Assembly (NCBI GenBank): GCA_027490155.1
Contig: JAIXYP010000025.1
Location: 1 to 64,000, forward strand
Reading direction: 5' to 3'
From: Cytophagaceae bacterium
Lineage (GTDB): Bacteria; Bacteroidota; Bacteroidia; Cytophagales; Flexibacteraceae
Length of the DNA stretch: 64,000 nucleotides
Of this stretch, positions 1 through 10,800 are shown piece after piece; the stretch's first letter is position 1; each line of letters opens with the position of its first letter. The notes under the pieces were generated by a model. That model searched no databases and was not told the origin of the DNA. It saw nothing but the letters and a program-made list of their open reading frames with translations. The translations under genes and the position numbers were made by a program.

Positions 1-1030
1 GCTAACTTCAGCTACACTCCAACTAGTGCAACTGCTGGCACAACCTTCACCTGGACACGTGCTGCGATCGGTGGTAATGCTGCGATCACGACAGCACAAG
101 CAAGCAACCCTACAGGTGCCTTGGTGAACAATACCACCGCCCCAATTGATGTAGTTTACGCTTATACTCTGACTGCTAACAGCTGCACCAATACCCAGAA
201 TGTAACGGTACGGGTTAATCCGACACCAACCCTTACTAGTGGACTGAATCCTACCGCCATCTGTGCAGGTGCAAACTTCAGCTACATACCAACTTCAGCT
301 ACTGCTGGCACAACCTTCACCTGGACACGTGCTGCTATCGGTGGAAACGCCGCCATCACAACAGCACAAGCAAGCAACCCATCTGGTGCCTTGGTCAACA
401 ATACCGCTGCCCCAATTGATGTGGTCTATGTTTACACCCTGACTGCCAATGGCTGTACCAATACCCAGAATGTTACCGTAAGGGTCAATATCACCCCGAC
501 CCTCACCAGCGGGCTAAATCCAACCGCCATTTGTACCGGTGCTAACTTTAGCTACACTCCTACATCAGCTACTGCTGGCACGACCTTCACCTGGACACGT
601 GCTGCGATCGGTGGAAACGCCGCCATCACGACAGCACAAACTGGTAACCCATCTGGTGCTTTGGTCAACAACACCACCGCCCCAATTGATGTGGTCTATG
701 TTTACACCCTGACTGCCGGTAGCTGCACCAATACCCAAAATGTAACGGTAAGGGTTAATCCGACACCAACCCTTACTAGTGGTCTTACTCCAACTGCCAT
801 CTGTGCAGGTGCAAACTTCAGCTACACTCCAACTTCAGCTACTGCTGGCACAACCTTCACCTGGACACGTGCTGCTATCGGTGGAAACGCTGCGATCACG
901 ACAGCCCAAACTGGCAACCCATCTGGTGCCTTGGTCAACAATACCGCCGCCCCAATCAACTTGGTCTATGCCTACACCCTGACGGCCAATGGCTGTACCA
1001 ATACCCAGAACGTAACAGTGGTTGTTAATC
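1..1030 (+). repeat. Tandem 270-bp (90-codon) coding repeats
   Basis: Unit boundaries recur every 270 bp: the 'aatccgacaccaacc'-type junction appears near 214, 484, 754 and 1024. Three full units plus a partial upstream one are visible, and more may lie outside the window. Units are nearly identical at DNA level, so copy number could change by recombination. Confidence 0.9.
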
Positions 1031-2646
1031 CGACCCCAGCCACACCAACACTTAGCGTCAGTAATGGTGCCAACGAATGTATCGGCAACACCATCTCTGT
1101 GACCAATACCGCTGGCTGCGTTGGCTGTACTTACATCTGGAACGGGGGAGGAACAGGCTCAACAACAACGGTAATCGCAGGTATCAACGAGTACTCTGTT
1201 TCGGTCCGCACTGCTGCTGGTTGCACCACTACGACTGGTACAATTACTGTGACAAGTCTGCCAGCTGGCACCTGGGTCGGTGCTAGCAACAGCTGGGGCA
1301 CAACTGGCAACTGGTGTGGTGGCATCCCGACAGTCAATAGCGACATTGTGATCCCTGCAGGTGCCACCAATGTGCCAATGGTCGCTGGCAATGGTGTCTG
1401 CCGGAGTCTCACCCTCCAACCTAACCAAACCCTGACTATGACCAGTGGCTCTAGCCTCACCCTTTATGGCAACTTCACCGGTGGTGGTAAGATCTCTGGC
1501 GACTGCAACAGCACCGTCGAGCTAGCAGGTAGCAGCCTCCAGACCATGGGACGTGCCGATGTTGGACGACTTATCGTTAACAATGCAAGTAATGTTACCA
1601 TCACAGACCAAGTAATCGTTTGCACCAGCCTACTGATCGCAGCAGGCAACATCAATGCGGGCAGCAGCGTCCTCACCTTCGCCCCAACTGCTACCAAACC
1701 AACCGAGACTGCCTCTAACAGGATCATCGGTCGGGTTAGGGCCCGTGGTCGCAGCGTCGGCACCAGCACCCTTGATATGCTCGGTGTTCGCCTTGCAGGT
1801 GGTGTAGATGACCTTGATACGGTCTTTGTAGAGCGCCGCGAAGAGACTGCCACCTTCGGTACCAAACAAGGCATCAGCTACGTTTGGAGCATCCGTGCTG
1901 CCAACCAACCAGTAAGTGGTCGTTCTGTGCAGCTTACTTGGCCATCATCTGTCCTGAATGGCAATACCACCACCGGAATGCAAATGTGGCGCCGTCCTGA
2001 CAATGGTACGACTTGGTCTAAAGTGGGTACTCGCCAACGCCTGAATCCATCCAATGGCCTGATTAGTATGTGGGCAACTACCAGAGGCTTTAGTGACTGG
2101 ACCACAAGTGGCGAAAACAACACCCTGCCTGTAACTTGGGTCGGCGTGAAGGGCCAACGCAAAGACGATGGATCTGCCCGCCTTACCTGGACAGTCGCCA
2201 GCCAAGTTTCCAACCGTGGATTTGTGGTACAACGTAGCAACGATGGTATCCGCTTTGATAGCATTGGCTTCGTCAAAGGAGATGTGAACAACGCCAGCCT
2301 TGCCAACTTCGGTTTTGATGATGATTTCCGCCGCGCTGCCTACTACCGCTTAATGCAAGTCGACCTTGATGGCACAACATCACTTAGCGCTGCCGTCCTG
2401 ATCAATGCTGAGGTCACCAACCAACCACTTTCTGTCTATCCAAACCCTGCCAGCCGCGAGCTTTACATCATGGGCCTGCAAGACGAAGCCAAAGTGGAAC
2501 TCTATGGTGCCAATGGCCAGTTGCAACTCACCCAAACTGTCTTTGGCCAAGCAGCTATCGATCTTTCGACCCTCCCAGTAGGTGTGTATATGTATCGCAT
2601 CCTAACCGTCAATGGCCAACAGTCAGGCCGTGTGGTGAAACAATAG
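1..2646 (+). CDS. T9SS type A cargo protein with tandem PKD-like repeats (5' end outside window)
   Basis: The reading frame is open from base 1, so the start lies upstream; 881 residues are visible. The first ~340 residues are tandem 90-residue units (270 bp at DNA level) of the PKD/Ig-like type found in Bacteroidota adhesins, each with a 'GTTFTWTRAAIGGNAAITT' core and a 'NGCTNTQNVTV' end. Next come a diverged unit, a 'GTWVGASNSWGTTGNWCGG' segment typical of secreted Bacteroidota proteins, and a beta-rich region. The last ~70 residues, beginning 'LSVYPNPAS' and ending in a basic 'GRVVKQ', form a type A T9SS sorting domain. The protein is therefore expected to cross the outer membrane by T9SS and stay on the surface or be released. 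An adhesive or structural role is inferred; no catalytic domain is visible. A hairpin terminator follows. Confidence 0.9.
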   Translation, partial: ANFSYTPTSATAGTTFTWTRAAIGGNAAITTAQASNPTGALVNNTTAPIDVVYAYTLTANSCTNTQNVTVRVNPTPTLTSGLNPTAICAGANFSYIPTSATAGTTFTWTRAAIGGNAAITTAQASNPSGALVNNTAAPIDVVYVYTLTANGCTNTQNVTVRVNITPTLTSGLNPTAICTGANFSYTPTSATAGTTFTWTRAAIGGNAAITTAQTGNPSGALVNNTTAPIDVVYVYTLTAGSCTNTQNVTVRVNPTPTLTSGLTPTAICAGANFSYTPTSATAGTTFTWTRAAIGGNAAITTAQTGNPSGALVNNTAAPINLVYAYTLTANGCTNTQNVTVVVNPTPATPTLSVSNGANECIGNTISVTNTAGCVGCTYIWNGGGTGSTTTVIAGINEYSVSVRTAAGCTTTTGTITVTSLPAGTWVGASNSWGTTGNWCGGIPTVNSDIVIPAGATNVPMVAGNGVCRSLTLQPNQTLTMTSGSSLTLYGNFTGGGKISGDCNSTVELAGSSLQTMGRADVGRLIVNNASNVTITDQVIVCTSLLIAAGNINAGSSVLTFAPTATKPTETASNRIIGRVRARGRSVGTSTLDMLGVRLAGGVDDLDTVFVERREETATFGTKQGISYVWSIRAANQPVSGRSVQLTWPSSVLNGNTTTGMQMWRRPDNGTTWSKVGTRQRLNPSNGLISMWATTRGFSDWTTSGENNTLPVTWVGVKGQRKDDGSARLTWTVASQVSNRGFVVQRSNDGIRFDSIGFVKGDVNNASLANFGFDDDFRRAAYYRLMQVDLDGTTSLSAAVLINAEVTNQPLSVYPNPASRELYIMGLQDEAKVELYGANGQLQLTQTVFGQAAIDLSTLPVGVYMYRILTVNGQQSGRVVKQ

Positions 2647-2654
2647 ATTAGTTG

Positions 2655-2880
2655 CATTCTTTCTGAACTCAAATTCAAGAAAGTAGATTCAATAGCTTTT
2701 TGAGATAGGCTTGCAAATCCGCTCAATAAACCGAATTGAACTGCTTGTGCAATTGAGCACATAGATTCCTCAAAATCCCTTCATTCCGACGTATCTGAGT
2801 TCAGATATAGGATTGAAGGGATTTTGTATACTATTAAATCCCTCTAATCCTTTCCATCCGCTTAATCCGAGTTCAGCCCC
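2655..2880. repeat. Cluster of degenerate 'aatccg...gagttcag' dispersed repeats
   Basis: The gap between 2646 and 2967 holds several degenerate copies of a motif built from 'aatcc', 'taatccg' and 'gagttcaga'. An inverted copy is at about 2664 ('tctgaactcaaattca'); direct copies are at about 2795 and 2861. The same motif recurs at 20640-20735. Its function is unknown. Confidence 0.5.
2771..2826 (+). terminator. Terminator hairpin after the T9SS cargo gene
   Basis: A 13-bp inverted repeat (2771-2783 with 2814-2826; CAAAATCCCTTCA / TGAAGGGATTTTG) lies about 125 bp after the stop codon. The loop is about 30 nt and contains a copy of a dispersed short repeat. The right arm ends in a T-rich stretch. 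Confidence 0.55.
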
Positions 2881-2966
2881 CTCACAGCGTCCCCACGGCA
2901 AACTTTCGTTATACTTGCCAGCTGATTGACACCCAATCTGCCAAGCCTGACGACCACACGCCCACG

Positions 2967-3971
2967 ATGCCAACCTACCAAGACCTTTATCTAACACCCT
3001 GGCACGCAGATTATCCACTAGCCGAAACAACTGTCTTGGTCACCGGTGGAGCGGGTTTCATAGGCCATCATATCGTCACCTATCTGCTGATCCATGGTGC
3101 CAAGGTCCGGGTCCTCGACAACTTTGTGACAGGCCATCAACACAACTTGGCCCCACTGCTCCAAAACCCAAACTATGCCACCCGACTAGAGGTCATAGAG
3201 GGTGACATCCGTAACCTAGCAGATTGCCAAAGGGCCTGCCTCGGAGCTGATGTTGTGCTCCATCAAGCAGCTTTGGGATCGGTGCCTCGCTCCTTGCAAG
3301 ACCCGATCACCACCAACGAGGTCAATATCGGGGGGTTCCTGAATATGCTGGTCGCCGCCCGTGATGCCAAGGTGCGTCGCTTCGTTTATGCGGCCAGCAG
3401 CTCTACCTATGGCGACTCGGTTGGCCTGCCTAAGGTGGAAGATGTGATCGGCAGACCCTTGTCGCCCTACGCCGTCACCAAATACGTCAATGAGCTCTAT
3501 GCCGACGTCTTTGCACGCACCTTCGGCCTGCCCGTGATCGGACTGCGCTATTTTAATGTGTTCGGACCGGGGCAAGACCCGAACGGACCCTATGCCGCCG
3601 TGATCCCCAAGTTTTTGGCAGCCTTTAAGGCCCACCAAGCCCCCCATATCAATGGGGATGGCACCGTAAGCCGAGACTTTACCTTTGTGGCCAATGCCGT
3701 CCAAGCCAATATCAAGGCGATGGTAGTGCAAACACCCGAGGCACTCAACCAAGTCTATAACGTCGCTTTGGGCGAGCGCACCTCTCTGAACGAACTGGCC
3801 ACCACCTTGCAGCAGCTAACAGGCGCCCCACTACCCGCCACCCATGGCCCCGATCGCCTAGGAGACATTGCCCATTCGCAGGCGGACATCAGCAAGGCCC
3901 AACAACTGTTAGGCTATGCCCCAACCATCACTGTGCCCGAGGGTTTGAAGGTGCTGGTGAGTTGGGGGTAG
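2967..3971 (+). CDS. NAD-dependent epimerase/dehydratase (UDP-sugar 4-epimerase type)
   Basis: This is a 334-residue extended short-chain dehydrogenase. The NAD-binding loop GGAGFIGHH is at residues 27-35, an acidic residue (D51) ends beta-2, the 'SSSTYG' segment is at 144-149, and the catalytic Y168xxxK172 follows in 'YAVTKY'. The segment '[18 protein letters not shown]' resembles the WbpP/TviC/CapI branch, which interconverts UDP-N-acetylhexosamines or their uronic acids for surface glycans. Exact substrate is not readable. The start at 2967 is the first in-frame ATG and places the Rossmann motif at the usual distance. It is the first gene of the glycan region. Confidence 0.88.
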   Translation: MPTYQDLYLTPWHADYPLAETTVLVTGGAGFIGHHIVTYLLIHGAKVRVLDNFVTGHQHNLAPLLQNPNYATRLEVIEGDIRNLADCQRACLGADVVLHQAALGSVPRSLQDPITTNEVNIGGFLNMLVAARDAKVRRFVYAASSSTYGDSVGLPKVEDVIGRPLSPYAVTKYVNELYADVFARTFGLPVIGLRYFNVFGPGQDPNGPYAAVIPKFLAAFKAHQAPHINGDGTVSRDFTFVANAVQANIKAMVVQTPEALNQVYNVALGERTSLNELATTLQQLTGAPLPATHGPDRLGDIAHSQADISKAQQLLGYAPTITVPEGLKVLVSWG

Positions 3972-4068
3972 GTATAAGTTGCTAGTGCTGGCTTTCAAAA
4001 AGAGGTTTGGCTCATCTTACCTATATTGCCAACAATTTGGGCAATAAAAGCCTACATTCAGACGAAAT

Positions 4069-4842
4069 ATGGGACTCAAGTCGTTCATAAACAACCAGAT
4101 ACTGGCACCTAGGGGTTATAAAGTCATCAAGAATATTGATTATAATGACCCTAAAGTATCAGCGCCAGATATCACTGATCCTGAGTTTCTGAAGATTTAT
4201 CATCTGGCCAAACCCTACACAGCTACTTCAATCCATAGGATGTATGCGCTGTTTATGGCAGTCAAATATGTAATCCAGAATGGGATTGAGGGCGATTTTG
4301 TCGAGTGTGGGGTTTGGAAAGGCGGTAGCACAATGGTAATAGCAGCTACTTTGAAGCTACTAGAAGTAACAGATCGTAAATTATACCTCTATGATACGTT
4401 TGAGGGGATGTCCACTCCTACAGCAGATGATGTTGACCTCAAGGGACGTGACGCTGACTACTTGCTATATGGCGGGGTCCAAGAACTAGTCGACGAGAAT
4501 ATTTGCTTTTCCCCAATTGAGGAGGTAAAAGCCAATATGGCACTGACAGGCTATCCTGACAAACATACCTACTATGTCAAGGGCATGGTAGAAGATACTA
4601 TCCCAGGAGTGATACAAGAAAAAATTGCACTTCTGCGACTTGATACCGATTTTTACGAAAGTACAAAACACGAAATGCTGCACTTGTATCCTTTGTTGGT
4701 CAAGCGTGGTATCCTTCTCATCGATGACTATGGTCACTGGCAGGGGGCACGCAAGGCAATCGACGAGTACTTTGAAGCTAACAATATTCACAGCTACCTA
4801 TCGCGTATTGACTACACTGGTAGGATCATGATCAAGGAATAA
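4069..4842 (+). CDS. TylF/MycF-type SAM-dependent O-methyltransferase
   Basis: The 257-residue protein matches the macrocin-O-methyltransferase family: SAM-binding ECGVWKGGS at 79-87, YDTFEG at 108-113, LRLDTDFYEST at 189-199 and metal-site-like IDDYG at 218-222. Family members methylate sugar hydroxyls on macrolides or, in glycan clusters, on polysaccharide residues. Its position between an epimerase and later polysaccharide genes suggests methylation of a surface glycan. It is more AT-rich than the epimerase before it. Its stop is 4 bp before the next gene, so the two are probably co-transcribed. Confidence 0.88.
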   Translation: MGLKSFINNQILAPRGYKVIKNIDYNDPKVSAPDITDPEFLKIYHLAKPYTATSIHRMYALFMAVKYVIQNGIEGDFVECGVWKGGSTMVIAATLKLLEVTDRKLYLYDTFEGMSTPTADDVDLKGRDADYLLYGGVQELVDENICFSPIEEVKANMALTGYPDKHTYYVKGMVEDTIPGVIQEKIALLRLDTDFYESTKHEMLHLYPLLVKRGILLIDDYGHWQGARKAIDEYFEANNIHSYLSRIDYTGRIMIKE

Positions 4843-4846
4843 CTCC

Positions 4847-7800
4847 ATGACTTCGAAAAAATCACTAGGCCTTTTGATACTCTTGTTGTCAAAGGCCTTT
4901 TTTGTTTTAGGGCAGTGCAACTTAACAGCTGTCAACACAACGATTTGCCGAGGTCAACCAGCTGTTTTCGCCGTAACTGGTGGGCCAAGTTCAGGGTACC
5001 AATGGCATTATAGCGCCCCCACCTCGCAAAGGTTTCTTAACGAAGCAGGTTCCTCCATGACGATCAACAACCTTGAAGGTTCTACGACGCTTTGGGTTAT
5101 CCCACCAGGATGTTCAAACCGAATACCAGTCACAGTTACTGTTACACAGCCTCCAATTGACTTAGGAGTGACCTGTACCTCAGTATCTCCAAACGGCCTT
5201 GTTGCTCATTATCCACTTGATAATAATAGTATAGATGTCTCTGGCAACAACAACCACATGGTTAGCCAGGGGCCAGGTATTACTTATGGACCAGATCGGT
5301 ATGGCAATCCAAATAGTGCAGTCGTAATGACAGCCAATAACTACTTAGAGGCACCTAACTCAACCTCACTCAATTCCCCAAGGAGTGTCATGACCTTAGC
5401 AGGCTGGGTCAAAATCTCCAGATGGGGGCAAAATTATGCAGGTGAAAATTATGCTGCGTTTTTCTCCAAGGGTAACGGATCGCAATTCACCTTTCAGTAT
5501 AGGCTATATCCAACTGATCAAAACCTTGTAGCAAGTGCCAACCAATGGCAAATTGGTTTTCAACGTCCATTTGGCTTTCAGCTGGGCCAGTGGTACCACA
5601 TTGCTTGTACCTATGATGCTCAAAAGTTCAAGTATTATGTTAATGGTGATCTGATTGGTACAGTGCCGAGTAACACCCCGCTACCAACAGATGCAAATCC
5701 ACTGAATCTAGGGTCCGACAATACTGGAGCAATCAAAAAACTCATCGGCAGTGCTGATGATGCGAGAATTTACAACCGTGCGCTTTCTGAGCTTGAAATC
5801 CGCACCCTAGCCGACCGCTGCAAACCCTTCCGTGCCAACCTCCCCATCAACCGCATCTGCGAAAATGACCCCTTCAAACTAGAGCTGGTAAATGCCGAGC
5901 CTGGCATCCAGTACCGCCTGCAGGATAGCACGGGCACCCCACTAAGCCCCTATTTCACTACCGCCACCACCGACTCGCTCACCACCCTCGTTTCCTATCC
6001 GATTACGGGCAGGTCACGCCGCATTTATGTTCAGGCCAATAATAATGGTTGCACACGGGTTTTGTCCAGTTCTTGGGGATTAACGGTGGGCAACGTACCC
6101 TCTAACCTAATCCCGGATCGACTAATCACCCAGTGTGGCATCGCCCCTGTGACCATTAGCCCCATTATCATCACCATAGGCAGCTGGGTCTGGACCCGTG
6201 CTGGCAATGTCGTCAGTACCACGTCGCAAGTCGTGGCCACCCAACCCGGCCAGTACATCGCTCAGTTTACCAATCCGCAAGGCTGCCTAGCCCTTGATAC
6301 AGTGGATGTCGTGATGAATCCGGTACCCGCGGCGCCGGAGCTTATGCCGTTGCCATCCGCAGCCGGGATCTATCAGCTTTGTCAAGGCGATAGCATCAGG
6401 GTCACCAGCTCGTATGCAACAGGCAATATCTGGAACGGCGTGCCGCTGGCTACTAACAGTTTCCTGATCCAGAGCGCAGGGGCATATACGCTGCAACATC
6501 GGGATGCCAACGGCTGCCTAAGCCCTATCCACACCTTTGGCTCAACAGTCTCCCCTATACCTGCAATGCCTCAGTTGGCTTTTGTTGGTCGGCCCTCCAT
6601 CTGCTTGGGCGACTCATCAGAAGTCAGGGTGCTGAACCCAGATCCGGGCCTACAATACACTTGGGTGCCTCCCTCCTCTATCTCACAAGGGACTAGAACC
6701 TTTGTTTATATTGATAAGCCAGCTAGGGCTTTTGCAAGCAACAATGGCTGCATGAGCATCTGCCAAAACTGCCCACAGATAGCTCCCGTCCTGCGCCCTA
6801 CTATTGTGGCCAACGCTGGGGCAGACCAACAAATTTGCGCCAGCCTTACCCAAGCTTCCTTTGGCGCACCCAACCTAGACCGCTTTCTGAAGTTTCGGTT
6901 CCGCTGGGTGCAGGATCCCACCTCAGCCAATCCGTATTTAGGACAGGTCCTGATCGACACCTCCCTAGATGGCTCGGCCCAAGCTAGGTTTGTGCCTTCG
7001 CCAGCGCAGCAGTTCCCGGTCAGGTTCTTGGTTATCCAGCAGGCCATTGACATCAGCGGGCTGTGTGATGACCTCGATACTACAGTGATTACGATCCTGC
7101 CAGCTGTGTTGGGTGTGACTAGATCTGGCCCAGATGCATTTTGCGCCGGGTCCAGCATCACTAATACCGTTACACCCATCGGGGTGAACCCGGCCTTGGT
7201 ACGCTATCGCTGGACCAATGGTGATACAACAGCTACCACCACGATAAGCCGAGCAGGCACCTATGGCGTAACCATGTCAGTTGGTAGCTGCAACCTAGAT
7301 CTGTTCTACTGGATCGACTCCATTCCATTACCGAGTTTGCAAACGAATGGCCCTGGGGCGGTTTGCACTAATGATCGTCGTTTTGTCATTAACATTTCCC
7401 GTCCAGTGACTCCTCGCCAGATCATCACCGTCCGGCACATACCAGATCCCTCCATCAACTATACGGGATCAGTATTTTTAGGGGCAGACTTCTTCCTTGT
7501 ACGCTTCTCAATGGTCGGCACCCCGACCTATCCAGTAATCTCAAAGTTTGTTGTTACAGTCTTTGATAGCACCACAGGATGCTCCAAGTCCGACACCGTC
7601 CTGACCACGATCAACGAAAGCCCCTTGCCATTCCGTCTCACTCGGTCAGGTCCATTGGCCATTTGCGACGGAAGCTCTATCCTGCTGACGGGCCCTGCCC
7701 TATCGCCTGGCCAACGTTACATATGGTCCACTGGGGCCACTAGTCAGTCGATTTTGGTCAGCTCTGCCGGGCGATTTCGTCTTTCGGTCATCAACCCCAA

Positions 7801-10800
7801 TGGTTGCGCCGAGGCAGACTCGGTCACGACCACCATCCTACCCTTTGACAACGGCAATGCTGGCCCACCACGGACGGTCTGCGCCAGTGATAGTTTCCAG
7901 GTGCTGAATACCACGAGCGGTGGAGGTAGGTTAAGGGTCTTCTTCGAGGACTTTTATGATACCCCTGCTAATCCGCCTGCCTCGGTCACCTTTGATTTAT
8001 CCATCTTAACAGCTGCAAGGCTTACGTTCCGCGTTAACCCCGGGGCCACCTATCCTTTCCGGATCGGGATCAAGAAGAACATCAGCAGTTTGGTCAATGG
8101 CTGTGTCCGCTTTGACACCACTTATATTACAGTGCAGGAAGGGCCCACAGGAGTCAAGATCAAACGGGCCAGCAATGCCATTTGCGCAGGAGATACCTTA
8201 AAGCTAGTAGCAGGCCTTAGCCAGATTGGCAATGCCAACCCAACCTATAGCTGGACCTTTGCAGGGCTGCCCATCTCAACTGATAGCATGGTACAGGCAA
8301 GCCGTGCAGGTCAATACATCTTGAGGGCCACCATCGGGACCTGTAGTGTGGCCGACACCTTTAACCTCATCGTGAATCCGTTGCCAAGCCTGACTGCTGG
8401 GCCTGACTTTATTCTTTGTTATGATGCGAAACGCTCACTAGGACCAAGTCAAACAGCCGAGCCTAACGTGGCCTATCGCTGGTCCTCCGTGTCAACGAAT
8501 CCGCTTGATGGTCGGTTGCTGCTAGCTGACACTAACAGCCTAAACCCTGAGTTTGACCCCTCAAGGGCAAGCAACTTTAACGGAGCCGACACCTTGGTCC
8601 GCAACTATCGCTTCGCCCTTCGGTCGACTAATAACTTAACGGGATGCACTACCCTAGATACCGCAAGTGTTACCCTATTACCAACGCCAGTAGCCCAAGC
8701 TGGTGCCGATCAAAGCATTTGTTCTGGTGGGATTCTATCGCTCGGCAGCACGAAACGCACAGGGCATCGATACCGCTGGGTGCCTAGTCTTGGCCTCAGC
8801 AGTGACACGTTAGCCCAACCCGTTTGGTCCTATAGCCACAGCCGCAATGTGACCGATACCTTGCGCTACGTGCTAACTGCAGAGCAAACCAACGTGATCC
8901 CTGGTGGTGGCAACTTTGTTTGCACCAAAACGGATACCATCATCCTGTTGGTGCGGCCCAAACCACGCTTCTCCATTTCGGGCAACCCATCTGTCTGCCC
9001 AGGGGTGCTAGGTGTGCCCTACATCGCCCAGGATACCAACGGCGTGACTTGGCAATGGATCTCGGATGAGGGCTCGATTGCCTTTGGCCAAGGGCAGGAT
9101 AGTATCACGATCAACTGGCCCAATATCCGCCGTACCCAAACTTATGTCAAGGCCATTAGCCGCAGCATCTTTGGTTGTAGCAGTGATACGGTCAGTTTTG
9201 CCGTGCGTGTCCTCCCGAAACTAGAACCCAGCATACCAACTGGCGATACCTCCATCTGTGCCGACGCCACCACGACTACTTATCAGGTGCCTCGCTCACC
9301 AGGGTCGATCTATACCTGGACGATCAACGGAGGGCAGATCCTGAACGGCAATGGAGGCAATCAGGTGACGGTACGGTGGACTGGATTGGGCATACATACC
9401 ATCTGGTATCGCGAAAATGTCACAGCTGACACCATTTGCGAGGGTATTTCACCCTTCAAACAAGTGCGGGTCAACCCCGTGCCATTGGCAGCCCGCATCG
9501 TTGGCACACGCTCCTTCTGCGGCGCGCAACAGGCAATGGCTTATTCAATCCCCGGCTTTGCCGACAGTCGGTATGACTGGCGTGTGATTTCACCCACAGG
9601 CACAGTTGTCTTTGCTGGCCTTGGCGATAGCCTTATCAACCTTAACCTCAGCAGCCCAGGCGTGTACCGCCTATCCGTACGTGAGATAACGGCAAAGGGT
9701 TGTGCCGGCCCACTAAATCTGGATTCGGTCTTGATCAATGCCCTGCCACAAGCATTTGCTGGGATCGACCGCATAACTTGTAGCAACACCACAACAACCC
9801 TCGGAGGGGATAATCCAGCAGACCCAGCCTTGATCTATAGCTGGTCACCAACTACCTACCTAAGCAACACCAGCAGCCAAAGTCCACAATTTGCAGCCCC
9901 AACACTCAGCAGCACAGGTGGGCAGTTGCGCTATATCCTGAGGGTCCAGAACCGTAACACAGGCTGCAGCAGCCAAGATACCGTCTTTGTCAATGTTAAT
10001 CCTGAACCGATCAAGAACGGCATCAATACCGTCCTGACTGCATGCCAAGGGGACGCCGTTGGTCTGGCCTTGCCCGGCACTGTGGGCTATACCTATAGCT
10101 GGCAACCTGCTACCTACCTGGCGGGAGGCAATACAGCCCAGCCTACTTTCCGCCTACCCAACCGTGTGCGCCGAGATAGTACACTGTCATTCATCAGCAC
10201 CATCACCGACACCACCACTGGCTGCATTGTCAATGATACGGTAAGGGTACAGCTATTCGCCCGACCCATTGCTGAGGCCCAACGGGATACCAGCTACTGC
10301 GCAGGGAACGGCGTCCTACTAGGTACCCGCACACCTGAGCCTGGTGTTAGCTATCGGTGGGAACCTGCCCAATGGTTTAGTGGCCCTAACACCAGTGCCC
10401 CCTTAGCATGGTGGCCAGCTCAGCTCGGACCAGCAGACTCCCTCAAACGGGATACCACGGTCACGATCACAATGATCAAAACCAACAACTCGACTAGCTG
10501 CCGTGACAGCACCACTTTCCGCCTAACAGCCCGAGTTAAGCCTAGCACCGCGGTAATTGCAGATACTGCCATCTGTGAAGGCGAGCAAATTATAATCGGC
10601 TTGCCACCAACGCCTACTTATCGATATCGATGGGTTGGCGACCGTGGTCTCAGCAATGACACCATAGCCCAGCCTCGTTTCCGCGCCCCTACCTTGCGTA
10701 ACGGCTCTTCTGATAGTCTTGTACGGATAGTGGCCTACAAGTTTAACCGTCAGACCCTTTGTGGACGGATTGACACCTTGTTGGTAACGGTCAAACCCAA

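Noticed and set aside
1-1030. Regular repeats that could suggest a CRISPR array
   Set aside because: Units are 270 bp, in frame and coding, with no short unique spacers; they are protein-domain repeats.
1131-1908. Several minus-strand ORFs opposite the first T9SS cargo gene
   Set aside because: They arise from the low-complexity Thr/Asn codons of the real gene and have no independent support.
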